Assembly: GCA_022828595.1 (NCBI GenBank)
Contig: JAKGHH010000001.1
Location: 74,768,401-74,832,400 of the forward strand
DNA from: Nelumbo lutea
Taxonomy: Eukaryota > Streptophyta > Magnoliopsida > Proteales > Nelumbonaceae
Length of the DNA stretch: 64,000 nucleotides
Direction of reading: 5' to 3'
This document shows positions 27,916-41,000 of this stretch, piece after piece; the first letter of the stretch is position 1; the number at the start of each line of letters is the position of its first letter. Both the position numbers and the translations under genes were made by a program. The notes under the pieces are model-generated. The model made no database searches, was not told where the DNA came from, and saw only the letters and a list, made by a program, of their open reading frames with translations.

Positions 27916-30900
27916 TCAGAGAGGCCGAGTCCTGCGTCCAGATGCCCGACCACATAGAAGAGCATTCTTTGGAATAGGGTATTCATCTCTCCATGAATTT
28001 GCAGGGGAGTAAACACGAAGATAGAACTGCTGACCCAAGTACTGTCTGGCCCAGTTCTCAGATCTGATGTTCCACATCCCCACATTGTCCAATGCCACGT
28101 AAATTGCAGTCCATGACTTGGGATAGACCTGCACTCCATCAAATTTAACATCGTAAGATATTTTCTAGCCATTCTTAGTGTAGGATCTCCAAGAAAGCTG
28201 CAAAGCCTTTGGTATTTCACTAGACCGAGAGACAGATGCTCCCCATATACTATTCTATCTCCTAGGTTCACCTCCTAAATGGCACATAAGTCCCGAATTG
28301 GCTCAATCATCTGCCAGTAAGATGCATCCAGGTGATCCAGTTTAGGCTATCCCATCACCAATAGAATGAGCATTGGAGTATCATGTTTTGCCAAAGAAAT
28401 CTGGCATTTACAAATTGCCAGTATTTGTTAACTCTACCATATACAAACTCTAACGAATGGAATGTTTGATGAACTAGCAGAAAATCAATGCTGAGTGGTT
28501 ACAGAGGCAGGTATTTATATATGCACATTCCTATGCATCAAAGGAGTCCAGATATCCGTTTCCTACCTGTGTATTGCAACGAGCAACTGTATCTCTCAAG
28601 TTGTAAGTGTCTCTGCTTGCAGGTGACCATTGCCCTCCATCCATCCTGCTCATGCGACAAATTCTTGTTTCAGAAATCAAGAAGCAGCAGAATAGGGAGC
28701 TTGACACTGGAAATGATTTCAGTAAACAGTCTTACCCCACAACAAAGAAGGAATAACCATCAATGTGCCATGATTGTATGGTGTCTTCCCAATTCTCAAA
28801 CACAATCTCAACAAAAGTCCGGAAATCAGCAGCCATGACAGAGGTCTGGAGGTAACCACCACCGCCAGTTGGATTGTCCGGAATGCTCCCAAGGGTGAAG
28901 ACACCAGGGATCTTGTAATAATCAGCAATTTTCAACGGTGTGTCTGCAGGAATAAAGGACACACTGTTGACAGCATATCTCTGCTTACCATTGATGACAG
29001 GAGCATTGTTAGCAAGCCTGATTGTACGGGTAGTGTTGATCAACCCATAGTGGTAAGAACCTTGAGGATTGGGTCTTGGACCACTTGCTGTCAGATTCCA
29101 TCTGGTTCGGGAAAGCACAAAACCCTAAATAAGAACTTATGGTATTATAGGAAAGTTCAACCAAACAGTTCATCATAACAACAAATCCAGGCAAATAAGA
29201 CCAAGTCAGTTGTCCTCTGTCTTTCAATGGCTCACGCATTGTGTTTTTGATTTGCATGACCACATCTCCCACATATACAATGGGGAGTAGTTAAAAAGTG
29301 ACAAGACATTCCACCGAAAAATAAGTTATGAAAACATTCAAACAATACAGACAATTGCCAGTGCGATAATACATAAATATAAGGGGTAGATCTCATTTGT
29401 TAGTGAAATTAGGGAAATACCGTATAGATCTAGCCTGGTTGAGAGACCAGTCAATCTCAATGGTTGGACCACCAGGGGGAGGACCTGAAACTTGTCCAGC
29501 GGAGTTGCTGTAATGGAGAATGGCTGTGGTTGTGAGCACAGGGCTTGTGAAGCGTGTGGAAACAACAATGTAGTAATCTTGGGGAGGCTGATCGGCAGTA
29601 ACCAAGACAGAGTAGGACTGTCCAAGATGGATATCAAGAGAAGAATATGTGTTCTGCAGTGTGTGTGACCCTTCAACCTCTACCAAAGTCATCTTGTGTC
29701 CTGCAATTCTGAAATTGATGGATGTTGTGAGCCCCACATTTGATATCCGGAACCTGTAGGTTTTACCTGCCCAACAAGTTTTACAGACAGTAAGATTATG
29801 TGAATGGTATAATTAGATGAACACACAAACCTGTAAACTGAGAAGTGTGATTTGGAAAGGAAGTAGCGTATTTTTACCTTGATCAACTGTGAACGTGTAA
29901 CCATTCAAACCACGGCCATTGATGAGAAGACCATCAGGGAATGGAAGGTCATGACCACTGTCTAAGATTGCTTTCAAATCCTGTGAATCAAAAGGTGGCA
30001 TATCAAAGTCATATAATTTTCAGATCTGTTTTTGAACTATTTGCCATTACTTTGTTTCAGCATTCACAAATTAACACTATAAGCAGATAGTCCCAATTAT
30101 ATCCGAATGGCTAAATCTTCAGTCTCCAACGAGATGAAAATTTCAACTTTAATTCAACACCTTGTTCTCATCCTCTTTTGGTTGTGCCATGAGAATGAAT
30201 GAATTCAGGTCTGCCGTACACAGAACCAAGCAATTCTATATCTGGTTCTCACTGGGTGAATGCACACCGGAAGTGTCTAGGTTTTCAAGTGCTGGGTATC
30301 AGCACTTAATCTAACCTGACATGTATTTACTATTTACTTAACCATTTTTTTTCATTCATTTGCCAGTGGAAGTCACGTACTACTCTTGGTTCATTCATAG
30401 ATGGCCCTAAGCTATTTGATGATATACTTATCCCAAATTCAAAATTTTATCAAAACAAAGAATAGCTTCCTAATAGCATCGGATTAATATTGGAATTCAG
30501 AGATCATCTACAGTATGAATAGCAACTTCAGCATATTATATTCAACCACCCAATCTATACTCACAGTATGATTTTGCTTGAACCAATCGCCAGCCAGTAT
30601 CGTGTAGTCCCCAGCAGGAGGAGGGAAAGGGACGGGTATCATCGGGCGGCTGTTGATCCGGATGCCACCAAATCCTCCCGCAGCCTTGTGGAATGCAAGC
30701 GACGGGAAGTAGAAGAAGCTGCCGATTTGATCCTTGACTTGAAGCACATAAGTGAAGTTTTGGCCAGGGGGAATAGGACAGTTGGTGCCATACACACCAT
30801 CCTGCCACGAGTTCCTCCTCTGCTGAACGCCATTCCTGTTCAATCCAATCCGAGTATAACTCTTGAATTCCGTTCACGTAAAAGGAAAAGTAAAACAATG

Positions 30901-32349
30901 GGTAACTTCATCAAGAAAAAACAGCAGAGTTTGTGCAACTCTTGGATTGCTCCCCCCTACAGACCAACCCCAAGTGTGACCCACGAAGACATCTCCAGCT
31001 CAGAGACTTCAGCTCTGTCTGGCATGCGTCTTTTCATCGATCACATTATGTCGGTAGGGCGAAGTACCTAAAGCTGCATAAACTCGTTGTAGGACGTAGC
31101 AGTTTAGCAAGTGGGTCGAGTTGTACATGCTGTATATATATGGTGAGGCCAAACAAATGCAAAGGCTTTTATGATTCAACCATTAATGGTGGGTGACAGG
31201 TTTAACCAGCCAATTTCAGCAATTAATTGTGGGTTCTGATCAAGATTCAAGAGCTGCTGAATGATTCAACCCAGTGGCCTTGTATTAAACCTGAATCCTT
31301 TTCCTTTTACTACTTCAATAGTTCTAAATGCATCTGTCTTTCATCTATACTCGTACATGACATGATCGGTAACGAGACGCGTTGACCCGTCCATCTCCAT
31401 TAAGAAGATGGTGGGCCCATCTAGCTAACAAAGTAAATTAGTCCAGCTGGTTCCAGATCCCAGATCCACAAACGATGAATTAATTGGGCAATTGGCAGCC
31501 TAACATTGCCGTAAGTTATGCCGCGAGAAAACTAAACATTTTAAAACAGTAAACCGCGAGATACCAAATCCTCAGTGAAAGAAAGCGAAAACGTGTTTTG
31601 GGTTTGGCTGCTTCGCTTAACAACCCAACTCTAAAAAGTACCACCCTTATGAATAGAAAATATCGTAATCCTCTCATATCCCTCCCTTTTCGTCAAATTG
31701 TAATAATATCCCCAGTGCAGAGTGTCAATTACCGAAACAACCCTACTGCACAAGAAATTCTTTCACCTCTTCTTCTCTTCCGGTGTCATACACGTTGTCA
31801 ATTTTTTTCCCGAAAGAAAACCAGCGTTAGAAATTCGACCATTCAAAATGGAATCTTTAGAAAACTGTTCTCCAATGGCAAATTGAAACTCTCAAGCAAG
31901 AAAAGAAGAAGAAAGCAAAGATTTACAAAACAGGAAGACGAAAGAAAGAGAGAAAACAAGAAAAAGATTCGGTTTAGTTACCATGAGATGAGGAATGGCT
32001 CGTCCAAGCTGTTGTAGACACTGATTATCAAGTTATCATTCGTAACGCTATCGATCAGAGGACCTGGGAACTGGCCGTTGATCAAAATCCCCTGCAACGT
32101 TAACCCACATTAGCCAGGATATTCTTGAAAAAAATAAAGAAGAAGAAGAGATTCAAATCTATAGTCAATAGATTAACAAGAGAAAATTAAAGAAAACGAA
32201 GGATGCACCTGTTGTTTTACTCCAAGAGGATAAATGTCGCCATAGGTGACATTCCATGTAAAGAATCTGTAAGGGTCTTCGGCATTAATGCAAGAAACGA
32301 GGAAGAAGAAGAAGAACAGGTGAGAACAGAGAACCCTGTTGTCTCCCAT
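27916..32349 (-). CDS. SKU5-similar (SKS) multicopper-oxidase-like secreted glycoprotein, complete, 8 exons, 542 aa
   Basis: Exons in coding order: 32209-32349, 31982-32091, 30565-30835, 29878-29980, 29421-29766, 28736-29101, 28567-28645, 27916-28128. They sum to 1629 nt in one frame, the usual SKS length. Residues 1-23 are a signal peptide with a poly-Phe core, probably cut before EDPYRFFTWNVTYGDIYP. Three cupredoxin domains follow, with family hallmarks NSWQDGVYGTNCPIPPGQNF, PPPAGDYTILAGDWF, LVEVEGSHTLQNTYSSLDIH and QSWHIDGYSFFVVG. Several N-X-T/S glycosylation sites (NVT, NHT, NFT, NTT, NLT) are present. Where ascorbate oxidase and laccase have the C-terminal His-Cys-His copper motif, this protein reads MWNIRSENWARQYLG, so oxidase activity is not expected, as in SKU5 and Ntp303. 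These proteins act at the cell wall in directional and pollen-tube growth. I saw no GPI signal; the C-terminus is ASGRRTRPL. Confidence 0.95.
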
Positions 32350-32924
32350 TTACGTCCTCCAGTTGTCTCTATCAGATTTCAGGGAAACGGGCTTTCGACC
32401 TTTGATTCTGGAAAAGATGGTAAAATGGGGTTCAAATATATGGAGAGATAGATCTATGAAGCAGAAAGCCCCTACAGCGCTCAGAGGAATTGAAGAGAAA
32501 GGCGGGAGAGGGGAAAACAATGCAGCAGAAAGAAAGACGAAATAAATATCGAAATGCTCTCTCAGTGTCTCTCTGATTGCTGAGACCGAGACCGAGACCG
32601 AGAAATATGCATGGACTGAGAGGCGAGTGAGAAGCCTCAAATAATCAATCTCTTCCTCAGTAGTGGCTTTTGTACGCGGGAGAAGAGGGGCTGGGCTATG
32701 AGCTGTCAGTGATCTAAAAAAAGGGAACTCAAGTCAAGCGGAAGGCTGAAGCCAATCCGGCAGTCCCCCATAAGTGTCTGGTGTACTTACTAGCAGTTTT
32801 ACCAATTACTACACAAGTAATCTTATATTTACCAAGTTATCCCTCTCTTTCTTACTTGTTAACAGACCAAGGAATTTTGCAACTCTCGCACTGCTCCGCA
32901 CTACAGACAATATGGCAATTTTCT
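32350..32924 (-). promoter_or_regulatory. 5' leader and upstream region of the SKS gene
   Basis: Upstream of the SKS start codon (reading leftward) the leader is CT-rich in sense and contains three to four GAGACC units at about 32581-32602. No firm TATA box was found. The region ends at a hAT-like element starting near 32925. Confidence 0.35.
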
Positions 32925-33240
32925 CTGGGTGTTCATGAAAACCCAAAAAACTGAGAAATCGACCCGAATCGAGAAATTGAACCAAAAGTTGTGGATAACA
33001 AACCGATAGATTTGATTTTTATTTTATTTTCCAAAATTTGGTTCAATTTCGATTAACCTAGAAGTAAAGTCGACAGCTAACTGAACTTCTCTCTTTCTAT
33101 ATATACACCGAAAAAACAAATCGATCAATTAATTAACCAGTTGACCGATTAACCGTCTAATTCAGTTTGGCACTTTTCAAAAAACCAAGGGACCGGTTCC
33201 GGTTCGGTTAAAAATATGTGCCAGCATCCCTAAATTTTTG
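32917..33240. mobile_element. Small hAT-like element (32925-33232)
   Basis: Ends CTGGGTGTTCATG and, reversed, TAGGGATGCTGGCA are weakly inverted. AATTTTCT and AATTTTTG (6 of 8) flank them. The interior is composed of GGTTCGGTT / AACCGATTAA phrases in both orientations, as in the better elements at 49526 and 61279. No ORF. Confidence 0.45.
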
Positions 33241-34335
33241 GTAGTATGAAACCAGGTGGCCCAAATCAAAAGAGAGTATCGGTCTCACGAGGTGGTGTCT
33301 TGATGCATTGTACATGCGATACGTCCAATAATTATTAGAAATTTCGGGTCTAAGAAGCTTGTACAAGTAATTAGTTCCGACTGTTCTGTAAAGAGTGGGT
33401 TGGTCACTCGTGCCAAAAACAGAGATCAGTAGTACGATGCGTCTCGTATTAGAGAAGGCAATGATCAATGCAGAATAAAAATACATTTATCATTATACTT
33501 TCTTCCTTCATCTATTTGTTTGCTTGTTTCAACAATAGTTTCCCTATATAAGTTGATCATAATCATTGTTGCTGAATGAATCTTGATACCAAATAATATA
33601 AAAACAAAGTAAGAAAGAGAGAAGAAGCTTACTCGCTTTAATAGCGAGTAACAAACAAACTTTCGAAACAAGTAATGCAACAGACCATGTGCGTGGTGGA
33701 ATATAACAATTAAACGTCACTGGCCGCTAAGAAGCTGCTCGTCCTGTGGGACTGGGACTGGGCCGCCTGGCCTGACCTGACCTGGTCCCTTGCTAGCTCT
33801 TAACAACAAGTACTACTCCATCTATCTTTTCTTTATTTCCTTCCCAAATAAATGCTATTATCTTTCTCTAGACGATGGTATTGGGGCGGGTTTATCTATA
33901 GCTTTTTTACAATAAAATATAGCACCGACGCGGTTAACAGATTTTTTGTTTTGTTTTCTGATATTAACACAGCATGAACCATTGTTTATGGAAACCTATT
34001 GCGCCGTCTGCGTAATCATCGGAATCACCGCGTCACGTATTCGAACCAGGCGTGTGTGCGTGAAATATATAGGCATAGCACCAGGGTTGATGATGACAGC
34101 TAAAAGAAAAGGATTGATGATGCCATGAGCTCTCAGGTGTGTGTGTATACGATTTTTGCTTCTGGGAAATCCTATCTCTTAATAATAGACATTGTAGCTA
34201 CGTACTCCCGCAATCAACTCTCTGTAGCTGTTATATTTCACCATCAAAGATAATGCCGTACATACATCTTACGTGCTTCAACAATTTTAAATTTACATAC
34301 AAAATTAGGTTTTAAGAAAAGGATTAGGATTATGG
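33241..34335. other. Intergenic, no gene recognised
   Basis: AT-rich sequence with short ORFs lacking family resemblance. A CCTGACCTGACCTGG run occurs at 33770-33785. Nothing else was resolved. Confidence 0.4.
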
Positions 34336-34343
34336 TTGGGAAT

Positions 34344-34750
34344 AAAGGGTGTCAATTGAACTGGATTTGGTCCAATCCGATCCAGTCCAGTGTGAGTCCA
34401 TGGATCAGGTCCAATCCAATCCAATGAATGTTTTGGACCAATTTTGATTGGTCCAATTCAATGTTTGGACCATTCAATCTGTTCAAGTTCATTTTGATTT
34501 AGATTGGTTTCAACCTAAACCCGGTCCATTGACACACATATTTTTATCTTATATCAATGGATCAGATATTGGTTTAATCCAACCCAATCCAATATATATT
34601 TATTACAGATGAATCAGGTCCAATCCAATCTAATAAATATTTTGGACCGGATTGGTCCAATCCAATATGTCCTGTTGGTCCATCCAATTCGTCCAAATTA
34701 ATTTTGGACTGCAAGGAATTCAATCCAAAACCAATCCATTGACAGCCTTA
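34344..34750. mobile_element. hAT-like MITE, 407 bp
   Basis: Left end AAAGGGTGTCAATTGAACTGG minus its last base, and the reverse of the right end, TAAGGCTGTCAATGGATTGG, form inverted ends. TTGGGAAT (34336-34343) and TTGAGAAT (34751-34758) are an 8-bp duplication with one mismatch. The body is repeated GGTCCAATCCAATCC phrases without an ORF. Confidence 0.7.
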
Positions 34751-34819
34751 TTGAGAATTCAATAGTTCGGAATGAATCGGAATTGACCTTAACCCAGCCT
34801 AACTTGGCTCCACTTTCAT

Positions 34820-35530
34820 CCCAAAGCAACCAATCTTGCAAAAAATTAATGACTTGTGATAAAATAAAGAGATTTATATGTAGAGATGCAAACGGATTGG
34901 ATCGGATTCAAAGCAGGGTATATTCTGTTTAACTTGCATCCCAAATTAATCAATCTTGTAAAAAATGACTTTTGTGATAAAACAAAGAGATGTATTTGTA
35001 GGGATGCAAATGGATTGGATTGTATTCGAAGCAAGGTATATTCAAATTCGATATGACACTGTTTCATGTCGGATCTGATCCAATTCGAAGATCCAATTGA
35101 ATATGATATGATTCTATTTGAATTCGAATCTTATTGATAAGCCAAATCTTTAAGTCTGATCCGATCCAACCTATTATCTTTAAAAATTAGTGAATTATTA
35201 AAAAAAAATAAAATATATTAATTTAAATAAAGTAAGAACAAAAAATACAAATACTTTTTAATTATTTTTGTCATATATATACATGTTTTTTATTAAAAAA
35301 ATAAATAGTATAATAAATTTATAAAAATATAATATAAAAAATATTTATAAATAAATAAATACATATATATATATAAACATAATATATATCAGATCGAATC
35401 TTCTCAGATTGGATAGAGGATGATCCGAATCCGATCTTATGCTCACGATCTGAAAATCTAAACAAAATCATCCAAATTCGACCAAATAGGATCTGATACG
35501 ATCGACTACGCATCTGTGCATCTCAGGGCT
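34820..35530. repeat. Diverged tandem duplication with hAT-like ends
   Basis: A phrase of about 100 bases (CAATCTTG...AAAAAAT...GTGATAAAA...GATGCAAA...GGATTGGAT...) is present twice, at about 34829-34925 and 34951-35045. TAGGGATGCAAATGGATTGG at about 34999 and the reversed GAGATGCACAGATGCG near 35520 look like hAT-type ends. The interior is AATTCGAATC/GATCCGATC rich with AT microsatellites. No target duplication was found. Confidence 0.45.
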
Positions 35531-36347
35531 TCTTCAACTTACTCAAGACATTTCGGCTAATAGTAAATTAACTACCTGTCCGAATTCGGGCAACTGATCA
35601 TGTTATAAATTAGGAGTCTCTAGTGGCAAGTGGCAACACAATACCACTGTACCAATCACCGAATACCCCCTAGTGCTACTACAATTTAACTCTTAGGTAG
35701 GGGTGGCAATTGCATATACCCGAGTAATTGAACCCACCCAACCTGCCCATTTACTTAAGGTTGGAAATGGATTGAATCACCTATAAAGTGTTTGCCGCTG
35801 TGCATTTCACAATCGATTCGTTTTTGCTGATATGACATATGAATGATAAGATACATCAGCAAATAAATGAATCGATACAAAAATAGTGCTTGGATTAGAA
35901 ACGGTCATAAATCGTTTTTGCTTTCAAAATTCTCAATTTCACCTTTTAGCTGAAACACCTTTTGAGAAAGGTAATTCAATGTGGCTCCAGCTACCCGACT
36001 TGGCAAGTTGCCACTTCGGGTAAAATTTGATCTGGTGCTTCGCACGTCTATGATAATGAAAGACACAGCTTCCTCTTCCACATCTCTTGCTACCGTTGAG
36101 GGCTCTTATTCATCGACATTGGTTCTGGTGAATCAACTTTTCGAACACCATTTTCTTCTTCTCATAATCGATACTAGTTTTGCATCCCATTGTAGATGGC
36201 TGATGGAGGGATTTCTTCTTGCTCTTGCCTTCATCGAGCAAAGTTCTTGCCAATGTAAATAAGGATACTCCTTTCTCAACCATAAACGATCTCTCTTAAC
36301 TTGTGAACTACCTGTTAAACTGTTTTCTACCTTTCTATTAAATTTAT
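35531..36347. other. Intergenic, no gene recognised
   Basis: Contains a left half-end TAGGGGTGGCAATTGC near 35698 without partner. A 93-codon plus-strand ORF at 35981-36262 resembles nothing I know and has no supporting context. The last 90 bases (CTCAACCATAAACGATCTC) resemble sequence on the far side of the LTR element at about 47235, so they are flanking host repeat. Confidence 0.4.
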
Positions 36348-37101
36348 TGATGAAAGGAAATTTGGCCCGACCTCATAATAGGGAGATACGTGGACGAGAT
36401 TCAGAATAAGTGACAATTCAATATGATCAGATCGGCACGTGGATGTGACTTGACACAAGTGACTGGTCAACATGATCAGTTCGCTACAAAGCGACCTCGG
36501 GTACCTTGATACCCTGAACTAAGGTTGTCTCAGTACCAGATCGCGACCAGGATAACGGTACCAAGTTCACTATAGATCGAACCCGAACAGATAGACCACC
36601 TCGGTCAAGACTACCTCAGGACGAGTATACCTTGGCGCAAGGTCACACTAGGACCACCTCGGTCCCAAGGCACTTCGGCATTCATATCAGGTCGGATCTA
36701 AAGAGCACGAGATTAGGAAGCTCGTCACCAGGCAATCCGAAACCTTACAGGTAGCTCGTTACCTGGTCAAGCCAACTTCCGCATTACAACCCCGAGGAGC
36801 TCACCACCGTATTCCGCATTTTACAGGATTATGACTTGTAACGGCTATATTAGCTCACCCACTCCCCGGTTCAGATGAGAGCAGGCAATCTTACCGATTG
36901 GTGGCATTTTACCCACCTAACACGCAAACGGATCCCATCACAGTGAGGATCTAGGAACCGCTCCACCAACCCACGAGGACTCCAGTATATAAAGACTTCA
37001 CCCCCCAAGGGCGAAGGTATGTGTGTATGCGTAATCCAGTCCCCATCGTTGCTGGCAGCTAGATCGTCTCCAGCAGGGAGCACCCGGATTACGCCACATC
37101 A
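36348..37101 (+). repeat. 5' LTR of the Tat-type element (754 bp)
   Basis: Begins TGATGAAAGGAAATTTGGCC and ends GCCACATCA. AGTATATAAAGACTTCACCC at about 36984 is a TATA-type promoter and leader. Relative to the 3' LTR it lacks about 130 bases between GTAATC and CAGTCCCCAT (near 37034) and some shorter segments. Confidence 0.9.
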
Positions 37102-37103
37102 TT

Positions 37104-37122
37104 TGGCGCAGTCTGTGGGAAC
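37104..37122 (+). other. Primer binding site of the Tat-type element
   Basis: TGGCGCAGTCTGTGGGAAC lies two bases after the 5' LTR. It resembles the TGGCGCCGTCTGTGGGA motif widely seen at this place in plant gypsy elements. The second element in this window has TGGCGTCGTCTGTGGGA at the same place. Confidence 0.8.
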
Positions 37123-37179
37123 TCGTTACTAAAAGCCTTTTATCTCCATTTCAAAAACCTCAAGCTCAAGATCAAACCC

Positions 37180-39164
37180 ATGGCTTCCTCCAGCAACGCC
37201 GGACAACATAACGAAGCAAACATCTCCGGGGGCAACCTCAGTTCCCGTCCGTTTGCATAGGTCAGTTCACCATACCGCTCCCCGCGGGTCGGATTCTAGC
37301 ACTGACTGTGCCTCAACCAACTGTGACTGTGAACGCCCCACTTCCCCCTGTAGTGGGTGCGACTTCCATTGAACCCTCTGTGGTTTCCCCTGGAGCCGAA
37401 CCGAACCAACTAAGTGACCTAGTACACTATGTGCGGGCTATTCAAGCCCAAATGTAGCAAGTCCAGCAGTTCCAGCATTACCAACAGCAAGTTATGCACC
37501 ACATGTACCAACAGCAGTTCCCACCGCTGTAGTAGAACCAGCAGTTGACCTCACCTCAGTGCCCTATCACACCATGCAAGCCTCACCGCCAGAACAGCCG
37601 TTCTTGCCGGGGATAGACCTCCCAGGTCTCGTCTCGCGGTAGGAGGGAAAGACAAGTTGTTCCTCCCATCTCCTAACAAGTAAGTAGGTCGAGAGATACT
37701 CGACCCACCAGAAATAGTCCACCTCGGTCCTCGCAACCAGAAGGCACTCTTGTAGGAAACCAGTTTGAGGTCCTAGCCACAGACTCCAAGCAAGGCCTTT
37801 CTGTCCACAGTAGCCGACAGTCTGAATCACTCCCGGCCAAGACACCGTCTTACAGTGCATAGGTCAGCAGCACTGCTGCAGAGCCAATCAAGCACCAGCG
37901 AAGGAGACGTGCTAAGGAACCTCGAGCAGTAGACCCAAGCTAGCTCGCGAGACCTAGCTGACCTGAGCAGCCTAAAGGTAGGGTGGAGGTAAGATCGGGA
38001 ATCACAAAAACCGCTCCCCTCTCTCTATACCCTCTCCACTGTCCTCCGAGCTCCTAGCCTCCCCGATGTCGATGAACTTCAGAGTCCCCCCTGGATAAGT
38101 ACGACGGGTCTTTTGACCCCAATGACCATGTAGACTCTTTCCAGTCCCAAATGCACCTTGCTAGGGCTGATGAAACCCGCATGTGCATTGCCTTCTTCAC
38201 AACCTTCAAAGGGGTAGCTCGCACATGGTACAGAAACCTCGCGCGTTGGACAGTTAAAATTTGAGTGCAACTCGTACAATTGTCCACCTCGCACTTCATC
38301 ACCAACAAGAAGTGTCTGAGGTCACAAGAAAGCCTCCTCAGTATAGTCTAGAGGGAAGGAGAGTCGATTCGAAGCTACATCAAACACTTCAACGACACTT
38401 GCTTGCTAACCCCGGACTTGGACCCCACTGTAAGACTCACGGCAGCAAAAAAGGGAATCACCCATAGGGAATTCAAGTGGCATGTGGTGGCAAACAAACC
38501 CAAAGACATCACCGAATTCCTTAAGCTCGCTGATCGGTTCATCAGGACTGAAGAAGAGATGAACCAAAGGACTGAAGCCCCGACAGAGAAAAGAAAGAGA
38601 GAAGACCACAACTCGAACAACGGTGGCGGCAAAAGGAAGAAAAGAAGGTCCCTAACCAAGGGAGGGAACATGTCAGATTTTCATCCCCGAGCTCCCCTGG
38701 TTGAAAGAACGAACTTCACACTCCTCAACGCGAAGCGAGGAGAAATCCTCATGGCGATCAAGGATGCCTCTTTTGTAAAGTGGCCGCCCCGGTTGAGGGG
38801 AGATCCTGCCACTAGAAATAAAAATGTATTTTATCATTTTCATAGAGATCATGGTCATAGTACCGAAGATTGTAAAAGCCTCTGCGACGAGATTGAAGAG
38901 CTCATCCGTCACAGGTACCTAAAAAATTTTGTACAAAAAAGTAATAAAAACCAAGTAGATTGGCAGGGGGAGCAAAGGAGAGATGCTTCTGAGCCCAGCA
39001 GCCAGCGCAACGAGCAACTACAAAGACCGTTGCCCGAAGAAAGACCAATCTGCAGGATGATCAACACGATCACCGACGGATCCATAGTTGCGGGATGCAC
39101 CTCAGCCGCAAGGAAGTCCTTACTTCGCAAATTAGAACACGAAGAGCAGAATCCGCCGAAGTGA
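37180..39164 (+). pseudogene. gag of the Tat-type element, broken
   Basis: Gag starts MASSSNAGQHNEA at 37180 and meets a stop at 37258. A Q-rich, proline-rich stretch follows. The capsid-like region is recognisable at 38080-38400: PNDHVDSFQSQMHLARADET, FFTTFKGVARTWYRNL, then EGESIRSYIKHFND, with stops at 38262 and 38349. The open part 38403-39164 contains FLKLADRFIRTEEEMN, a lysine/arginine-rich basic patch (KRKREDHN, GGGKRKKRRS) and FHRDHGHSTEDC, a zinc-knuckle remnant whose first cysteines are gone. Gag forms the particle in active elements; this copy cannot. Confidence 0.8.
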
Positions 39165-39248
39165 CCTAGGCCCGAAGACCCGATATTCTTCACGAAAGAC
39201 GATGCATGCGAGGTCCAGTACCCCCATGATGTTGCACTAGTTATAAAT

Positions 39249-39608
39249 ATGAGGGTCAACAACTTCGAGATGAAGCGTATCCTGGTCGACTCCGGTAGTT
39301 CAACAGACATCATGTTCAAAGACGTGTTCGACAAGCTCCAGCTCCAGGAAGGCGACCTCAAGCCAACAAGCACTCGACTAGTAGGCTTTAGCGAAGAAGA
39401 AGTCAGGCCCCTAGGGTCAATCTCAGTACTTGTGGAGATCAGCACCGGGCCTAGCATCGCAAGGTTCGAGCACACCTTCTTGGCTATGAAATTCCCTACG
39501 AACTTTGGAGTTGGGACAGTGCGAGGCGACCAACTCGAGTCCCACGAGTGCTATGTTGCCACCCTCAAAGGAAAAGCCAAACTAGCAGACGACCCCGAGC
39601 TAGAGTGA
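39249..39608 (+). pseudogene. Retropepsin-like protease segment of the Tat-type element
   Basis: MKRILVDSGSSTDIMFKDVF carries the aspartic protease DSGSS active-site triad, followed by LVGFSEEEVRPLGSISV, the conserved second strand. A stop at 39608 separates it from the RT frame that starts four bases later; related elements read through as one pol protein. Confidence 0.85.
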
Positions 39609-39611
39609 CCT

Positions 39612-41000
39612 GTGGAGTATTTCGAGGAGCGAGCTATGCCAATTAAAGGGACGATCCACATCTCGACCTCAACAGAAGATCCAGCCAGGACCCTCCAGAT
39701 CGGAGCAGCAATCGAGGAGCCTCTCCGCTCTCGGCTGGTAAGCTTTTTACTTAAAAATTTAGATATATTCGCATGGTTCGCGGCAGAGATGTCCGGTATA
39801 GATGCAAAAGTAATAACTCACAAATTGAATACTGATCCTTTAGTCAGGGCAATTCGACAGAAAAAATGCAACCTCGCCCCAGAACGCTGGAGGATAGTCG
39901 ATGAAGAGGTCGGGAAACTCCTTGCAGCCGATTTCATTAGGGAGGTCCATTACCCGAGTTGGGTGGCTAATCCCGTTCTGGTAAAAAAGGCTAATGGTAA
40001 ATGGTGCATGTGTGTCGATTATACCGATCTGAATCGAGATTGCCCGAAGGATTGTTTCCCACTCCCTAAGATCGACCGTCTAGTGGACGTGACCTCAAGG
40101 CACGAGTTGCTGAGTTTTTCGAACGCATACTCGGGCTATAACCAGTTCAAGATGGACCCCACCGACGAGGAGAAAACGACATTCATAACCGAGCTAGGAT
40201 TGTATTGTTACAAGGTCATGCCCTTCGGGCTAAAAAATGTCAGGGCGACCTTTCAAAGACTTGTCAACAAACTATTTGAACCGTTGATCGACAATAAGGT
40301 TGAATGCTATGTAGATGACATAGTCGTCAAAACCCAATTTTCAAACTGTTTAATAAGTGACATGCAATGTGTTTTTAAAATTCTGCGCAAGTATAGTATG
40401 AAATTGAACCCTAACAAGTGTGTCTTTGGTGCCACTTCGGGTAAATTCATGGGTTACATAGTTAACCGACGTGACATCGAAGCAAACCCCGAGAAGATAA
40501 AGGCTATCCTAGATACGAAGCCACCTTGCAAGTTGAAAGAGGTTCAAAGGCTGAATGGCTGTATGGCTGCTCTAAGCCGCTTCATGTCCAAGTCAGCAAA
40601 TCGCTACCTACCTTTTTTTAAGGCAATTAAGAAAAGTAAAGACTTTGAATGGATTGAAGAATGTCAGCTCGCCTTCGACGAGTTGAAGAAATACCTAGTC
40701 AGTATCCCGGTTCTGACCCAACCCAAGGAGGGTGATGTTTTATGCTGTACCTCTCCGCGAGCGATGAGGTAGTCAACTCGGTACTAATAAAGGAAGTAGA
40801 TCGGGTTCAACGATATATCTACTATGTGAGTAAAGTTTTGCAGGACATCGAAACCAGGTACCCAGAGATTGAGAAGTTGGCGTACGCACTGGTCACAGTA
40901 GCTCGGAAGCTCCGCCCGTATTTTCAAGCTCACACTATCGTAGTCCTCACAAACGAACCTCTGAGGCAAGTCTTAAGCCTGAGGTATCTGGCAGATTGAC
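39612..41000 (+). pseudogene. Reverse transcriptase and RNase H of the Tat-type element
   Basis: RT is open for 386 codons: VVKK-type fingers (NPVLVKKANGKWCMCVDYTD), LNRDCPKDCFPLPKID, and the palm motif, which reads FSNAYSGYNQ (Asn at 40122-40124) where the family has LDAYSGYNQ; the first catalytic Asp is thus lost. The YVDD box at 40308-40319 is intact. Next come LNPNKCVFGATSGKFMGYIV and the connection. A frame change near 40740 leads to the first RNase H (LYLSASDEVVNSVLIKEVD, YYVSKVLQDIETRYPEIEKL), ending at a stop at 40999. Confidence 0.9.

Noticed and set aside
30568..31071. 167-codon plus-strand ORF opposite SKS exon 3
   Set aside because: It is the antisense shadow of a conserved exon and shows no independent motif.
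35981..36262. 93-codon plus-strand ORF near the LTR element
   Set aside because: No recognisable domain, and no splice signals or neighbouring exons support it.
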